Assembly (NCBI GenBank): GCA_020881915.1
Contig: JAJFPB010000001.1
Span: 1 to 64,000 of the forward strand
DNA: 64,000 nucleotides
Origin: Paramyrothecium sp. XJ0827
Lineage: Eukaryota; Ascomycota; Sordariomycetes; Hypocreales; Stachybotryaceae
Direction of reading: 5' to 3'
Of the stretch, positions 37,113 through 49,087 are shown in pieces (positions within the stretch are counted from its first letter, which is position 1; each line of letters starts with the position of its first letter). The notes under the pieces are model-generated. The model made no database searches. It saw only the letters and a program-made list of their open reading frames with translations, and was not told where the DNA came from. The position numbers and the translations under genes are program-made.

Positions 37113-40100
37113 GTATGTGTTTCTGGGCACAATTTGACAGGCTTCTAATATTTAATTCAAGAAAGTATCTATATATATATATTTAGGGTATTAATATTAA
37201 TATAATCTAGCCTTTAATGTGGGTACACTTAATAGCTCTTAGCTTTCTACCCCTAACTTTACTTAGGATTCTACCTACTATGGAGCCCCTAAAACTTTAT
37301 AATATTAAAGTACTATAGAATATACTTGGCTTAGACTAGGACTTTATATATATATACTCCCTATTTAGTAGTATTAAATGCTGGTAGAGTTTATATAAAA
37401 AAATATTCACATTTACTTACTCCCCGCTTAGTATGCGATTTTAGTAACTGATTCTTAAAGTGTAGACTTGAGGAGGAACTGACCTATAGTAGTTCTATTT
37501 CTAAGATAAATCTGCCTCTTATATATTTGCTTTTTATTTATAACTTTATTAGCCCCTCTTACTTTATTTAGCTAAACTAATATATTACTTTAGTATTTTA
37601 AGTTCTTCTTAATAAATAGTATATATAAGGGGTTAAATAGCTTTATAAAATATACTTAATTAGGTCTAATATATAGTGGTTTAAGGTTAAGTTTAATTAA
37701 TACCTATTTAGTTAAGACTAACTTAGTATACTTAATAAAGGCTTATATATATTTACTATATTAATTTAGCTGAATATAAGTTAATAGATTATAATTAAGC
37801 TTTATAATCTTATAATATATACTTAAATAAGACTAACTTATAGTAGTTTAAGATTAAGGCCGGTTCGATCTATTCTGATCTATTATATTATAGGTTAATA
37901 CTAGCTGCTCTAATTAATATTTCTAATATAATATAAGAGGTAATTAACTAATAAGACTGGAGCTTAGAGGGAGTAACTAGAAAGTAGAGATAAATTACTA
38001 AGTTCTAGTTAGATAATTAGGCCTACCTTAATAGTAGTATAAGTAATTAATAAGTACTTCTCTTAGGTATAGTAATCTTATTCTCTTCTAGTTATTAAGT
38101 ACTACTTAGCTAAGGTACCTTTGGAGCTTAGTATAGTTATATATTAATAAGATATTAAGAATATTATTTTAGCCCTTAGCTTAGAATATTATATAATAGC
38201 TAAAGCTAACCTTAGATAATAAGTCTCTACTTAGAGCTAATAAGATAGATCCCTTAATGATTATTAGTACTACCTATATTACTAAGGCCTTTAATATACT
38301 AGTGGTCTTAGATATCTTATTCTCCTATGGCTTTGCAATTAACCTAGATAGTACTGGCTTTAATATTAATAAGGTCTTATATACTAGGGGCATTAATAGA
38401 GGTAATTTTTATATTCCTATCTTCTAGTTCCTATAGTTACTATTTAAAACTCTGGTTTATTTATAAAAAAAATTGGCATTTCCCCTTAAAAAGGAACCCC
38501 TAGGATATAAGGTAACTTGGCTTCTCTGTAGAGGGAGGAGAGTAAGTAAGGGGCTAAATAATATAGAAAAAAGAAATAAAATAAAAATAGATACCTAAAA
38601 GTAGATTATAATAGGCTATACTATACTATAATATATTAATAGAGTATATAAAAATATAAAGGCCAGAAGCTAAGGAAACCTAGGGAACTAAGCTATATAA
38701 GAAAGCATAGACTATATATCTATCCCCTTTCTATATCTCTTAATTAGCCTAAGGCTATATAAAAATAAGCTAAAAGAAGAAAATATAAGGTTTATTCTAT
38801 CCTTATTCTATTATACTTTGCTATACTATATTATACCCTACTATTACCTCCTTTAGTTTTACTCCCTTCCTTAATGGGCTTTTGCTTAAAGACCTGATTA
38901 GGCCTTAATAAATAATAATATAGTAGTATAGTAAATATAAAAAACCTTGGTATAAAAACTTTAGATACCTTCTAATTTCCCTCCTAGTTAACTTTATAAG
39001 AATAAAAACCTAGAAGAATAATAAAGTATACTAAGTAGGTAATAAAGAGCCTATATTATTAGTGTAGAGAAAAGTAATACTATAAAATATAAATAAATAA
39101 TATATAATTTAAATTACTAAATTTTAGAGAGTAGTAGCTAAAGATATTATTATCTTAGCTAAAGTTAATTATTTATTCTGAAGGTTTTTCTTTAGATGGC
39201 CTATAGCTAGGGTTAATGTAAGGATATAAGGATATAAAGTAGTAAAGGCTTGATATTAGTAATATTCTATACTAATATATATGGTTATTAGAAGAACTTT
39301 GCTATAGCTCTACTAAGGTTAATAAAATCTATAGGTTTTGTTATATAGTTACTAAAATCTGCTGCAATATACTTGTCCTAGATATTAGATATAATATTTA
39401 TAAATAATGTAATAATTAGTATAGGCGGCGACCTTATTAAATATTCCTATTAATAGATTTTATAATAAGCTTAGTAACTATCCTTTTATAGTATATAGAG
39501 ATTATACTAGTAAGTTAAGTTAGTTACTATATCTTATTAAGTAACTATTGGGGATAATATACTAGAATTAAGGAGTAGTACTTATATAGTATTAAGAGTA
39601 CTATATCTATATACTCTATACTATTAACTACAATCTCTATATTAATACTAATCTTATTTAGGTACTTAGTTAGAACCTTCTAGTTAATAGGATAGTCCTT
39701 AATAAGGAGGACCTTATATCCCTTATTACTTATTTGCCTTTTAATTTCCTAGTAGCTTACTTTCTAATTTTTTACTATTTGCTATGCTATTAAGTGGTTC
39801 CTATTAATACTAAGATCTTATATTTTATTGGGATTGAAGATAATAGTAAGATAAGATGGTTTTACTGGCTTATAAATAAAGATTACTAAGTTTTCTAATA
39901 GTAATTAGTTATATTTAGAAGTAGTGGCTGCTAATTTTGTTATAGCCTATTGCTAGACTGAATTATAAAGGATAAGTATAGTTATTTTATTTATTTTCTA
40001 TAACTTTAAGATTTATTTAATAACCTTAATTATTATTGCAGCGGAACTGAGGTTAAGTATAATATAGGTAAACTTAATAGGGTTATTACTACTAATAAAT

Positions 40101-40230
40101 CTCTAAGCTTCTTTTATAGTAGTAAGTACTGTAATTTGGTATAGGATATCCTTGGGAAGTATTATCTTGATATGCTATATTATTGCCTCCCAGCTATAAT
40201 ACTAGGGGTAGATAATAAGGATAGAGTATA
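37113..40230. other. AT-rich tract, probably RIP-mutated repeat DNA
   Basis: About 3.1 kb dominated by TA-rich words with closed frames on both strands. Composition matches the RIP-altered helicase relics at 9-19 kb. I could not recognise the original element. Confidence 0.6.
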
Positions 40231-40533
40231 TTCGTAGGCGGAAATCCTTGGGCGAGCGGTGTTCAGTAGACCCTTCTAGTATTGGCATCTATCCCGGTGA
40301 GGTGCGGCCGGATGGTATCTCGAGCTTCATCTGGGACAAGTCTTGGCCACTGTATGCCTTGAAGGAACGACAGTGACTGAAAGGTTCTTTTCTTCCTTCC
40401 GCGCCCTCCCTCCTACCTAAATAGGAAAGAGCTCAAGCCACATAGCGCCCTGTTCTTGTCTCAGCCACTCTTGAAACGAAACATTCTCAGGCCACATTCT
40501 CCAGCCACACAATCCCTTTCGTTCCGGAAAGGC

Positions 40534-40569
40534 CATGGCGGGCCCGTAGGGGCCGGTCTCCTGTGCCTG
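40534..40569 (+). repeat. GC-rich double-palindrome motif, copy 1 of 5
   Basis: Consensus core gatggcgggcccgtaggg followed by accggtctcctg (here catgg and gccggtc). Further copies lie at about 40836, 48273, 55869 and 63396, all on the + strand. Confidence 0.75.
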
Positions 40570-40611
40570 AGGAACATTAAGTGCCTGAGGAACGTTAAGT
40601 TCCGAAGGATC

Positions 40612-40664
40612 TTCCTTCCGCGCCTTCTAACCCCCCAACGCCCGGTTCGCTCGGCGATCTATGC
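40612..40664 (+). repeat. 53 bp direct repeat, left copy, flanking Helitron copy 1
   Basis: Starts ttccttccgcgccttctaac and ends ggcgatctatgc. It appears identical to 48303-48355, 7,691 bp to the right in the same orientation. Confidence 0.8.
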
Positions 40665-41320
40665 CTTGAAGGAACGACAGTGACTGAAAGGTTCTTCCTT
40701 CCGCGCCCTCCCTCCTACCTAAATAGGAAAGAGCTCAAGCCACATAGCGCCCTGTTCTTGTCTCAGCCACTCTTGAAACGAAACATTCTCAGGCCACATT
40801 CTCCAGCCACACAATCCCTTTCGTTCCGGAAAGGCCATGGCGGGCCCGTAGGGGCCGGTCTCCTGTGCCTTGAAGGAACGACAGTGACTGAAAGGATCTT
40901 CCTTCCGCGCCCTCCCTCCTACCTAAATAGGAAAGAGCTCGCACCATATAGCGCCCTGTTCTTTCTCAGCCTCGTTTGAAACGAAACAATTCTCCGGCCA
41001 CATTCTCCAGCCCCAATCGAAGGGCAACCAGGCGTCGTAATGCCTTGAAATGTGAAGATGTGAAGATGTGACGCGCTGAGTTTTACCTACCCAGCACCTT
41101 TTTAGACCGCAAGACCAGTGTTTCAAATAGGGCCTAGTATGACTCGCTCAATATATTACGGCCAATAGGGCTGCAATTAACGTAGATCCGTAGGTGACCA
41201 CATGCCACATCCGCCAAGGATGTGCGAACACTATGGAAGTCTATATCACGGTGACCAATGTACTGTGATCTTCCCTATAAAGGATAAAACCTACAACGGG
41301 AGTCATATGGGCAGACGAAG

Positions 41321-41349
41321 CACAAAACAGGAGGGCGCCCTGTTTTGTG
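41321..41349. other. Perfect hairpin, 11 bp arms
   Basis: cacaaaacagg and cctgttttgtg flank a 7 nt loop, agggcgc. It lies about 190 bp upstream of the Helitron copy 1 start codon. Confidence 0.7.
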
Positions 41350-41374
41350 ATAGCAATACTACGATGTAACCGCT

Positions 41375-41397
41375 CACTCGCTCACGGTGAGCGAGTG
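41375..41397. other. Perfect hairpin, 11 bp arms, 1 nt spacer
   Basis: cactcgctcac g gtgagcgagtg. Second strong palindrome within 80 bp of the previous one. Confidence 0.7.
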
Positions 41398-41540
41398 GAC
41401 ACGGTCATTCGTAGAGTAGTGACGGATCGTCACATTATACCGTTTCTTATTCCCTACCCCTCTTACACAGTCAACGTCTATTTATTTCTTTTCTCTTTTC
41501 TTCCATTCTATCACGTACAGCAGCACCTTCCAATTGCACC

Positions 41541-42414
41541 ATGCCACGCCAGGAACCCGTCAGAGTGCCGATGGATGAGATCCGGCGCACGATGGAGGAT
41601 CTCGATCGACAACGAACTCGAAACAGAGCCGGAACGAGGTCGGAGTCATCCCAATTAGCAGCTTCAAGCTCTCTAGCAGATCAGACAGCCGACCAGCGTC
41701 GTAAAGAGCCGGTCAGGGTGCCGCTAAGCGAGATTCGACGTACAATTCAAGATCTAGATCGTCGATATACCAAAGCACGCACTGCTCGAAGACACGGATC
41801 TCAACAGGCTCTTACCCGGTCCCGAATACAGCCGGTAAGAGTTCTGTTTAATAAAATCTGCCAAACATTGGACTATCTAGACCGCCGATACCCCGAAGAA
41901 TAAGGTCGCTAAAGATTTGAGTCATAAGTTATCTAGCTCTACTATCACTGGTTCAGTAGTATCTCCTGAAGCCATCCTTCCACGAGAAGATCCACCCGAG
42001 TCTCAATCTAACACGGCTCGCCGTATGTTGCATGATGTCCAACGCCGCCGCGCCGAAGATCGAGCCTACCGGGCACAAACAGTACCTCGGCAAGTTACCT
42101 TCAAAGTGACAGAACGTGAACTTAACCGCACTATCGCGGCCATCACACAGCAGCATATGGAGGAAGTTTTACAAGCAAGGGCCGTAAGGAGACGAGCAGG
42201 AGCTGCAGAACTATCACGAACATATATACAAGCTATCTCCGAGCAGGCAGCCATTCAACAAAATTCGCCTCCTGGAGACCGTACGAAGAAGCAATCCTCT
42301 TCTCTGTCCAGAACGGCAGTCCCACGCACAGCGCCTCCCGGAAGCGCCCCAGGGATCAACAACCAAAAGGGCTTCCCACTCCGCCGCCAACAATACCAGG
42401 CCCCCATCAAATAG
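41541..42414 (+). pseudogene. Helitron copy 1, N-terminal PVRVP repeat module
   Basis: Two adjoining frames (41541-41903, 41917-42414) encode three copies of a basic motif, EPVRVPMDEIRRTMEDLDRQ at residue 4, EPVRVPLSEIRRTIQDLDRR at about residue 56 and QPVRVLFNKICQTLDYLDRR at about 98, and a fourth weaker copy around VTERELNRTIAAITQQH in the second frame. The motif is about 31 residues, amphipathic and Arg-rich. The start ATG at 41541 is preceded by a pyrimidine-rich leader. I know no named domain for it. Confidence 0.6.
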
Positions 42415-42424
42415 ACCATGGCCA

Positions 42425-43545
42425 GTGCACGATACCGTCCAACTTCAGCAGCAGTCCATCAACTCTATTCTGAAAGACCGCGAGTCTTGGTTCCGCAGCA
42501 AAAAGGAAGCATCGGTATCAAGGTCCTACTGCAAGGAAATCCCGCTTACCCTCCAGGTAGAGACTGCGAAATCCTTCTACCATAGGTTCACAGACGAAAG
42601 GACAATGCCAATCTCGCATTGCGTTGTTTGCTATAGAAAGCATTCGCCCTCTGAGCTTATGAGAATTCGGTGGAGACACCTGACGCCACCATTGTTGCAG
42701 ACCATGAAAGCGCTCCGGGAATGCGAGCAGTGCTTTCCGACAGACGATGATGCTGCGGCCGATATGTGCCGCGAATGCCGCACTAGTCTGGAAAAAGGAA
42801 AACTGCCAAAGGCCTGCTTGGTCAATAACATGTATATTGGGTGCGAGCATCGGTATCCCGAGGAGCTCGACGGCCTCTCTCCGGTTGAGGAGAGGCTGAT
42901 TGCTCTCCACACCCCATTTGGATACATTACGAAGTTTACTGTTGATAACAAGACACCGTCGGGTCTCAGCTACAGGAAGCACGTCAAAGGCCACATTGTT
43001 GTCTTTCCTAACAAGGTGGAGGACCTCGTTGCCACAGTTCTCCCTCACCCCTGCTGGAGGCTATGGAGAACATTCACGTGTCGTGGAGCGGCTCGAGCAA
43101 GCCTAGCGCTGCAGATGTCGGAAATCTCCTTCAGGTCCGCAAGTCGCGTGTGAAGGCGGCCCTGTCGTGGCTCCAAGGAAACAACCATCTCTACGAACAT
43201 ATAGCCATCGACCATGACGAGATAGATAGCTGGAACTACGAAGACGGTTCTAACGTACCCACGCTTATGATGGACAGTATGCAGAGGGAGGAACCGTCGG
43301 TTGTGGAAAAGACACAGACAGACCATATCGTCCCAGAAACCGATCGGGGCATGGAAGAAAACACGTTCACCAGTATAGAAGAACTCCTTACCTCGGCCAG
43401 TGACAATAATAACAATGATCACTTATCTACAGAAGGCACTCTACGAATGGAGCAGCACCGTCAATCGCCTAAAGTTTCCCAGGATCCTGAGATTTTCATG
43501 ACCAGTCCGGAGAATGCCGACGGTGTGGGTGATACCACTTCATGA
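42425..43545 (+). pseudogene. Helitron copy 1, DUF6570-like cysteine region
   Basis: Reads SHCVVCYRKH, MCRECRTSLEKGKLPKAC, GLSPVEERLIALHTPFGYIT and SYRKHVKGHIVVFPNKVEDL. Paired Cys-x2-Cys and the LSPVEERLIA segment are typical of the DUF6570 region found N-terminal to Helitron helicase-like domains. The frame shifts at the C run 43048-43051 (one C short of copy 2), then continues as VSWSGSSKPSAADVGNLL to 43545. Confidence 0.7.
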
Positions 43546-45685
43546 GACATCGTCGTCTGGCATGTTTCCCCTCGACGGGCCGGCCGCTTTCGTCGAGGCC
43601 GATAAACTTTCCTTCTTATCTGACGCTATCCGGACAAGTCGGACTCAAAACGTGGATGAAGCTGAGCCTTACGCTATGAACGTCCAAATAGCAGGAGAAC
43701 AGCCGTTCATCCGGGTGGAGCGCGGTGAGGAGTTTGCAGATAGCCTGCATTCGGAATTCTTCCCGCGGACATTTCCCAAGCTTTTCCCGTGGGGAGCGGC
43801 GGTCCAAAGGCGCTAGAAGCATCAGAGGTTGACGAGCAACTTCCTTCGGAGCCCGCCGTGTCTCAACCAAACCACTCGCTCAGTTACTGGGCTAGATATG
43901 TGCTGCAGCGGCATGGCGGCCGATTCGCAACCCATCCCGTATTTTGTTTCTTGGTCTTTAACATCCTCCTCAGATCGTCGAACCGCCGCATCAGCATGGT
44001 TCGCTTAACAAGGGGTCTTTCGGGAAACTCGAACGGGTCTATGAGAGACTGACCGCGGAGCGTCTCAAAAATGCCGAGGACCAGATGCGAGAGACGAGGG
44101 CCACAACTGACCCCGACATATCGTTTCTCCTTCGCGAGCTATCCATATTTGGCCATGCGCAGCCTCTCTCAAACGAGAGCCGGCTCCTCATGCGCAGGAA
44201 GATACAGGCGCTCACCGTTTGGACAGGCACACCGGCCATCTGGTTTACCATCAATCCAAATGATATCAATAACCCGGTAAAAATGAAGCTCTCTATTCAT
44301 AGGCTTCACGAATACCATGCTGCAAAGGACCTCTTGGCCGATCTCAGGGGTAAGTACGATAGGATCGCCCTCAGTACTATGGATCCCGTAAGCTCGGCCA
44401 TCTTCTTCCACCGAGAGATCTCATTGTTCTTCGAAAAGTACGTCAGAGCTGGCCAAGAGTCAATATTCGGGAACATTAGCCACTACTACGCAACCGTCGA
44501 AACGAATGACCGAGGCAGCCTGCACTTGCACGGACTCCTCTGGTTAGACGGGAACTTGCAGTTGCCCTCCTAATTGATGACATGGCCAATCCCCAAGAAG
44601 AAGAATACCGTGCCCAAGTGGTTCAGTATCTAGACTCAGTCTTTCATGAATGCTTAGACGAGGATGATGGACAGGCTATCAGGCGAGAGAGAAAACCGAT
44701 CGATCCTGTTGATGAGATAATGAGCAGTACCGAGGCTCTTACGGCAGTCTTCAATAAGGAGTCCAACTACATTGCGTACTGTTGCCAGGTCCATTCACAC
44801 ACATACAGCTGCATCAAGTACTCCCTAAACGGACGTAATGAACAGGGTAAAGACGGATACAATCGGACAGCTTGTCGTTTCCAAGCTCCTTGGAAGACCG
44901 TTGAAGAAACTGGGTTCACAGATGACGGCCTGTTAAAGATTCGCCGGAACCACCCGCTAGTAAACCGCTACAACAAGGCAATGGCGGTCGGCCTCCGCCA
45001 CAACCACGATATCTCGATGATCTTGACGAGGACAAAAGGTTTGGCCATGGTCTATTACATCACAAACTACGCCACCAAGCTGGACACGCCAATGTGGAAG
45101 CGCATTGCCCATGCGGCTCAGGTGCTCGAGCAGCTCCGTGAGGCCGCTGTGCCGAGGCATCAGGCTTTGGATACCGCCACTCATGACGGTCAGCGGCCAG
45201 AGGTGTTGAACAAGAGCCGCCAATTCCTGATGAGAGTGGCAAACCGGATTTTTTCCGAGAGACAGCTCTCGGCCGTGGAGGTCTGCTACCACTTGCTCGG
45301 CTATCACGCGGACTTTACCAATGTGCCGCACTGGTCCTTCATTAACCTCACCGCGCTCTACTGGGCAATCTTCCGGCGATGGGCACACCTTCGTTGTCAG
45401 GCTGGCGTACAGACAGATGCAGAGGAGCCTGATGAGACGGTACAACTCAGGGAAGGCGGGCGGACACTGCTATACTTGGATGCCTATGCCTATAGAGGGC
45501 CGACGCTAAGAGATGTTTGCCTCTATGATTACATGTCCATGATCAACTTGGTGCGTCGTGGTACTCAAGATGAGGATGGCACTCACATAGCTCTCGAGGG
45601 GCCATCTGAGGAATATCACAATTGGACTCAGAAGCTTCGTCGGCCTCACGAATACGCCGTGCCGAGGCTTTCAGGGATATATTAG
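43514..45685 (+). pseudogene. Helitron copy 1, HUH replication initiator (Helitron_like_N)
   Basis: Rep nuclease that nicks and joins single strands during rolling-circle transposition. Blocks: HSLSYWARYVLQRHGGRFAT and FNILLRSSNRRISMVR (43870-44005); RIALSTMDPVSSAIFFHREI and NDRGSLHLHGLLWL with the HxH metal site (about 44520-44545); and, after another shift, MVYYITNYATK (about 45047-45079), which I read as the Y-x2-Y-x2-K catalytic tyrosine motif. Single bases are missing relative to copy 2 at 43791-43794 (G run), 44012-44015 (G run) and 44569-44570 (C run). No continuous product. Confidence 0.75.
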
Positions 45686-46133
45686 CAGCGACCATATGGA
45701 CGAGCATCCAGTGTATTTCGGCCGGTATTATCAGTGTCCCCAGTTCGGTCCCGGCTAGCTCACTGACCTTGTGCAGCAACTCTGTCCTTCATCTGGCCTT
45801 ATTCGTGCCTTGGGAAGACTTCATATCCAGAGCAGACGGCGACATCACCGATATTTGGTCGAGCCATGAGACTTCCCTCCGGCCCCGTCTCAAACACCAC
45901 GTCTCAAACATTTCCCTTCTTACTAAGTCGGCCGAGGACGCACGCAAAGATGCACAGCTTTGGGCAAGCCGGTCGGAAGGAGACGACACCGTGGACGTAG
46001 AGTTTCCCATGGACGAAGGCGACTACAGCGAAGAACCTGCAACATTGGCTGAACATCGCCAAAGCTATACGGCCGTGCTCCAAACTCTCCGAAACGCAGT
46101 TCGAGATTCGGACGCTACAAAGGGCTCCCCGTC

Positions 46134-48084
46134 TTGCGGAGCCTGATCAGAGATTTGTGCCAGGACAGCATAGTCGAAGAAGTTCAACCGTTTGTTCAAC
46201 GCCATGAAGACTTCTATCAACAAATCCGCCGCAACCAGAATAGTGCCCTATATCAATACCCCACCTTCTTGAGAGAAGATATTCAGGCCGTGGCAAAGGC
46301 CCAGGAAATGCTACACCTCCGAATGCTTGATGAGATGGCGACCAGTCTTGGCGCCGAACACCCAACAGGTAACGCCGACGTGGACGACATGCTTGCTCGT
46401 CACTACGAAGCAGAAATTCCTATTCTGCTTCCAAGTCCGGACCCAGCTATGCGTGGCCCTCGGATACTTGTTGATGTCGATCCTGCTGCAGGATTTACGG
46501 AACTAGGCCGTCTCGCCGCCACCCAGTACACGCTCAATGAGCTGCAGAATATAGCTCTGCAGCTTGTGTGCAGATTCTTGGACAAATACACCGCCGGCCC
46601 CGACTCGGTCGGCCAACATCTTCAATATACTGGCGGCCCAGGCGGGACGGGAAAATCCAGAATCATCGACGCCTTGAGGCACGCGTTTACAGCCAGAGGA
46701 CAGTCGCACCTTCTCCAGGTCACTGGAACATCAGGCAGCGCGGCCGCCCATATCGGCGGAACCACAGTTCACTCGGCCTGTGGCCTAGACGCACGCCGCT
46801 CTTCTAATCAACAGCTTCCACTGTTCTCGGAGGCGAAGAAATGGACGTGGAAACAAAAGCTGGTCCTCGTGATCGACGAGGTTAGCATGCTCGGTGGAGC
46901 CACGCTGTACGACATTAACTGCCACCTCCAGTCGCTCCGAGACTGCCCGGACAAGCCATTTGGCGGTATCCCGGTCGTCCTCTTGATGGGAGATTTCTAC
47001 CAGTTCGCCCCGGTGCGAGAGACAAGCCTCCTCGTGAACAAGATTGGGAACCCCGCCTTGGTTACCGTAGGGCCTTCAACTATTACCCACCACCGCGGCT
47101 ACAGCCTGTGGTTAATGTTCAAGACAGTCGTGCTCCTCAAAGAGCAGGTCCGGGCTCGAGACGACCCCCAGCTCCTTGCGCTTTTAGAAAGAGTACGGGC
47201 CGGCGCTCAGACACAGCAAGATCTTGACCTGCTCAACACAAAGCTAGTGGACCGCTCTCAAATCACATTCCGTGACGGTTTACGAGCCATAACACCGCTT
47301 AACCGCAACCGATGGAGTCTTAACATGGAAGCCGTCGTAGACTGGGCACGCTTCAACAAGAGGCACATTTCTATCTTCATCTCGACCCACACCTGGCGAC
47401 GTGGAGCGCTGTCTCAAGACGAGATCGCGAAGACCATCGAACAAGGTGATAATTCTAACTGCAAGGTCCCTGGTGTCTTCTTTTTACGCCCAGGGTATGC
47501 CGGTAGTAGTGAACAAGAATATTTACACCGGTTTGAAGGTCGTCAACGGGGCAGAGTTTACCGCCGCAGACGTCATCCTCGACCCGCACTATCCAGGGTA
47601 TTGTCTTACAGACGATGTCACCATCCACTTTGGTCCACCGCTCGGCATCCTGCTACAATCGACAGAGACAGAGCATTTGTCAGTTCCGACGCTGCCAGCC
47701 GGAACAGTACTCATCCGACCGATCTCACAGGTCCTCGAGCCTACCAGCTCCCAGTTCAGATTCTTAACTGCAAGATGTACACGCCGGGGATTGCCAGTTG
47801 TCCCGGCTTTTGTGCTCACCGACTATAAGGCCCAAGGCAAGACATTTGTGGAAGTGCTCCTTGAGCTGCGCGGAAACCGTGTAATCAATGGCCAAGCTTC
47901 CAAATGCGACTTCACCAGCCTCTATGTACAGCTGTCCAGGTGTAGGACATTAGAAGGCATCAGGCTTCTCAGCGCTATACGACAGCAGGACTTTATCGGC
48001 AACAAACTGGATCCGATCATAGTTGCTGCTATGCAGAGGCTCGAGCATATAGCTGCAGAAACGAGACGGATGCTTGATATATAA
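46134..48084 (+). pseudogene. Helitron copy 1, PIF1-family helicase domain
   Basis: Superfamily 1B 5'-to-3' DNA helicase part of RepHel. Walker A GGPGGTGKSRII (about 46632-46667), Walker B VLVIDEVSMLGG (about 46866-46900), motif III LLMGDFYQFAPV, and after a shift near 47470 the C-terminal motifs GLPVVPAFVLTDYKAQGKTF and SLYVQLSRCRTLEGI, ending at a stop at 48084 (RRMLDI). The catalytic motifs are all present, so only the frame breaks prevent function. Confidence 0.8.
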
Positions 48085-48118
48085 GACGGAGATACTATCC
48101 GAAAGTTCGATGCTTGTC

Positions 48119-48139
48119 TTCCTTTCCTAAGGAAAGGAA
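48119..48139. terminator. Perfect hairpin 35 bp after the Helitron copy 1 stop
   Basis: ttcctttcct a aggaaaggaa, 10 bp arms with a 1 nt spacer. It could act in transposon 3'-end recognition or transcript processing. No CTRR end follows at the canonical spacing, so the role is open. Confidence 0.5.
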
Positions 48140-48302
48140 CTATAGGGGTCTTATATATCTGCAGGCAGCTAAGGGACTAGCCTCTCCCAAGTCCCCCTTG
48201 GCCCAATACACTAGACAACACAGTTACAGGCCCGTATATAGCACCTCAGGACGTTCTTCGTTCCGGAAAGGCGATGGCGGGCCCGTAGGGACCGGTCTCC
48301 TG

Positions 48303-48355
48303 TTCCTTCCGCGCCTTCTAACCCCCCAACGCCCGGTTCGCTCGGCGATCTATGC
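48303..48355 (+). repeat. 53 bp direct repeat, right copy, flanking Helitron copy 1
   Basis: Appears identical to 40612-40664. The preceding bases (gttccggaaaggcgatggcgg) also match the left side, with an insertion there. Confidence 0.8.
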
Positions 48356-49087
48356 ACTTTTAAGCCCCTTTTATGCACCACCGTTTACAAGCCACATCTG
48401 AGGAGCCACAATTTCAGAACCGCCACGACTTCAGCTCATGGTTCAGGTTCAGGTTCTATTCCTACTCGGTTTCAGTTCTTAAAACTAGTGGTTTTACTAA
48501 AATCATCAAAATCTCCTCTTTTTCAGTAGTCATTTCATACAAATCACAACCCAGAAGAAGCCTCGATTTTAATAACATATTTCTTAACAACCACACATCG
48601 CAGAGAAAAATCAAGATAATTCCTAATAAGCCTCAGGTCAGCTCTATTAGCTAGTATTTTCTCTATTTATTATAAGCCAGAATAAAGCCAGAATTGGCTA
48701 TCCCATAGTAATGCACCTGTCCCAGAATTTTGCCGATCACTAGAATAGTGGGCTCCTTTTAAGCCGAGCCCACAGGTAGTCTTGATACACCGCACGCAGA
48801 TCCAGTTAACATAGTATCTTACTCCTCACCTAGCCTTGGATAATAAAGAGGCTACCATAGTTCTAGGATAGCTCTAGGTATCGCCACGAGACTGTCGCCG
48901 CCCCCGTGATGATGTAATCTAAAACAGGGTAGCCGAGATTCCGCGCCACAAGCGACATCAACTATATCAACATCTTCTCTGGGCTCTCATCCAGCTCCTT
49001 TTCATACCGAGCGTGGCCACATTTGCTTTGGCCCTCTACTTCCCGCTTTCAGTACACATATTTACAACGAGGCCGCTAGTATATAAG
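48356..49087. other. Spacer between the two Helitron copies
   Basis: No supported gene. Left half AT-rich, right half of mixed composition. It does not repeat the two hairpins found before copy 1. Confidence 0.4.

Larger units (their letters stand above)
40353..41004. repeat. Tandem repeat, about 2.6 units, GC-rich
   Basis: Units begin tgccttgaaggaacgacag at about 40355, 40662 and 40865. The first two are nearly identical over about 205 bp, through cctacctaaataggaaagag and aaaggccatggcgggcccgt. Unit 1 carries an extra segment of about 100 bp before unit 2; the third is partial and diverged. Open frames across it are repeat artefacts. Confidence 0.8.
41321..48139 (+). mobile_element. Helitron-type element, copy 1 (RepHel, frame-broken)
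   Basis: Rolling-circle transposon coding block with an N-terminal repeat module, a DUF6570-like zinc region, a Helitron-like HUH replication initiator and a C-terminal PIF1-type helicase, in the order seen in fungal Helitrons. The limits given are the outermost hairpins; true 5'-TC and 3'-CTRR ends were not identified. Frame changes occur near 43050, 43530, 43793, 44014, 44570, 45670, 46130 and 47470. GC is normal and RIP-type stops are scarce, unlike copy 2 downstream. Confidence 0.75.

Noticed and set aside
40456..40979. Two frames containing FRKGHGGPVGAGLLCL
   Set aside because: They arise from the tandem GC-rich repeat with no other protein-like feature.
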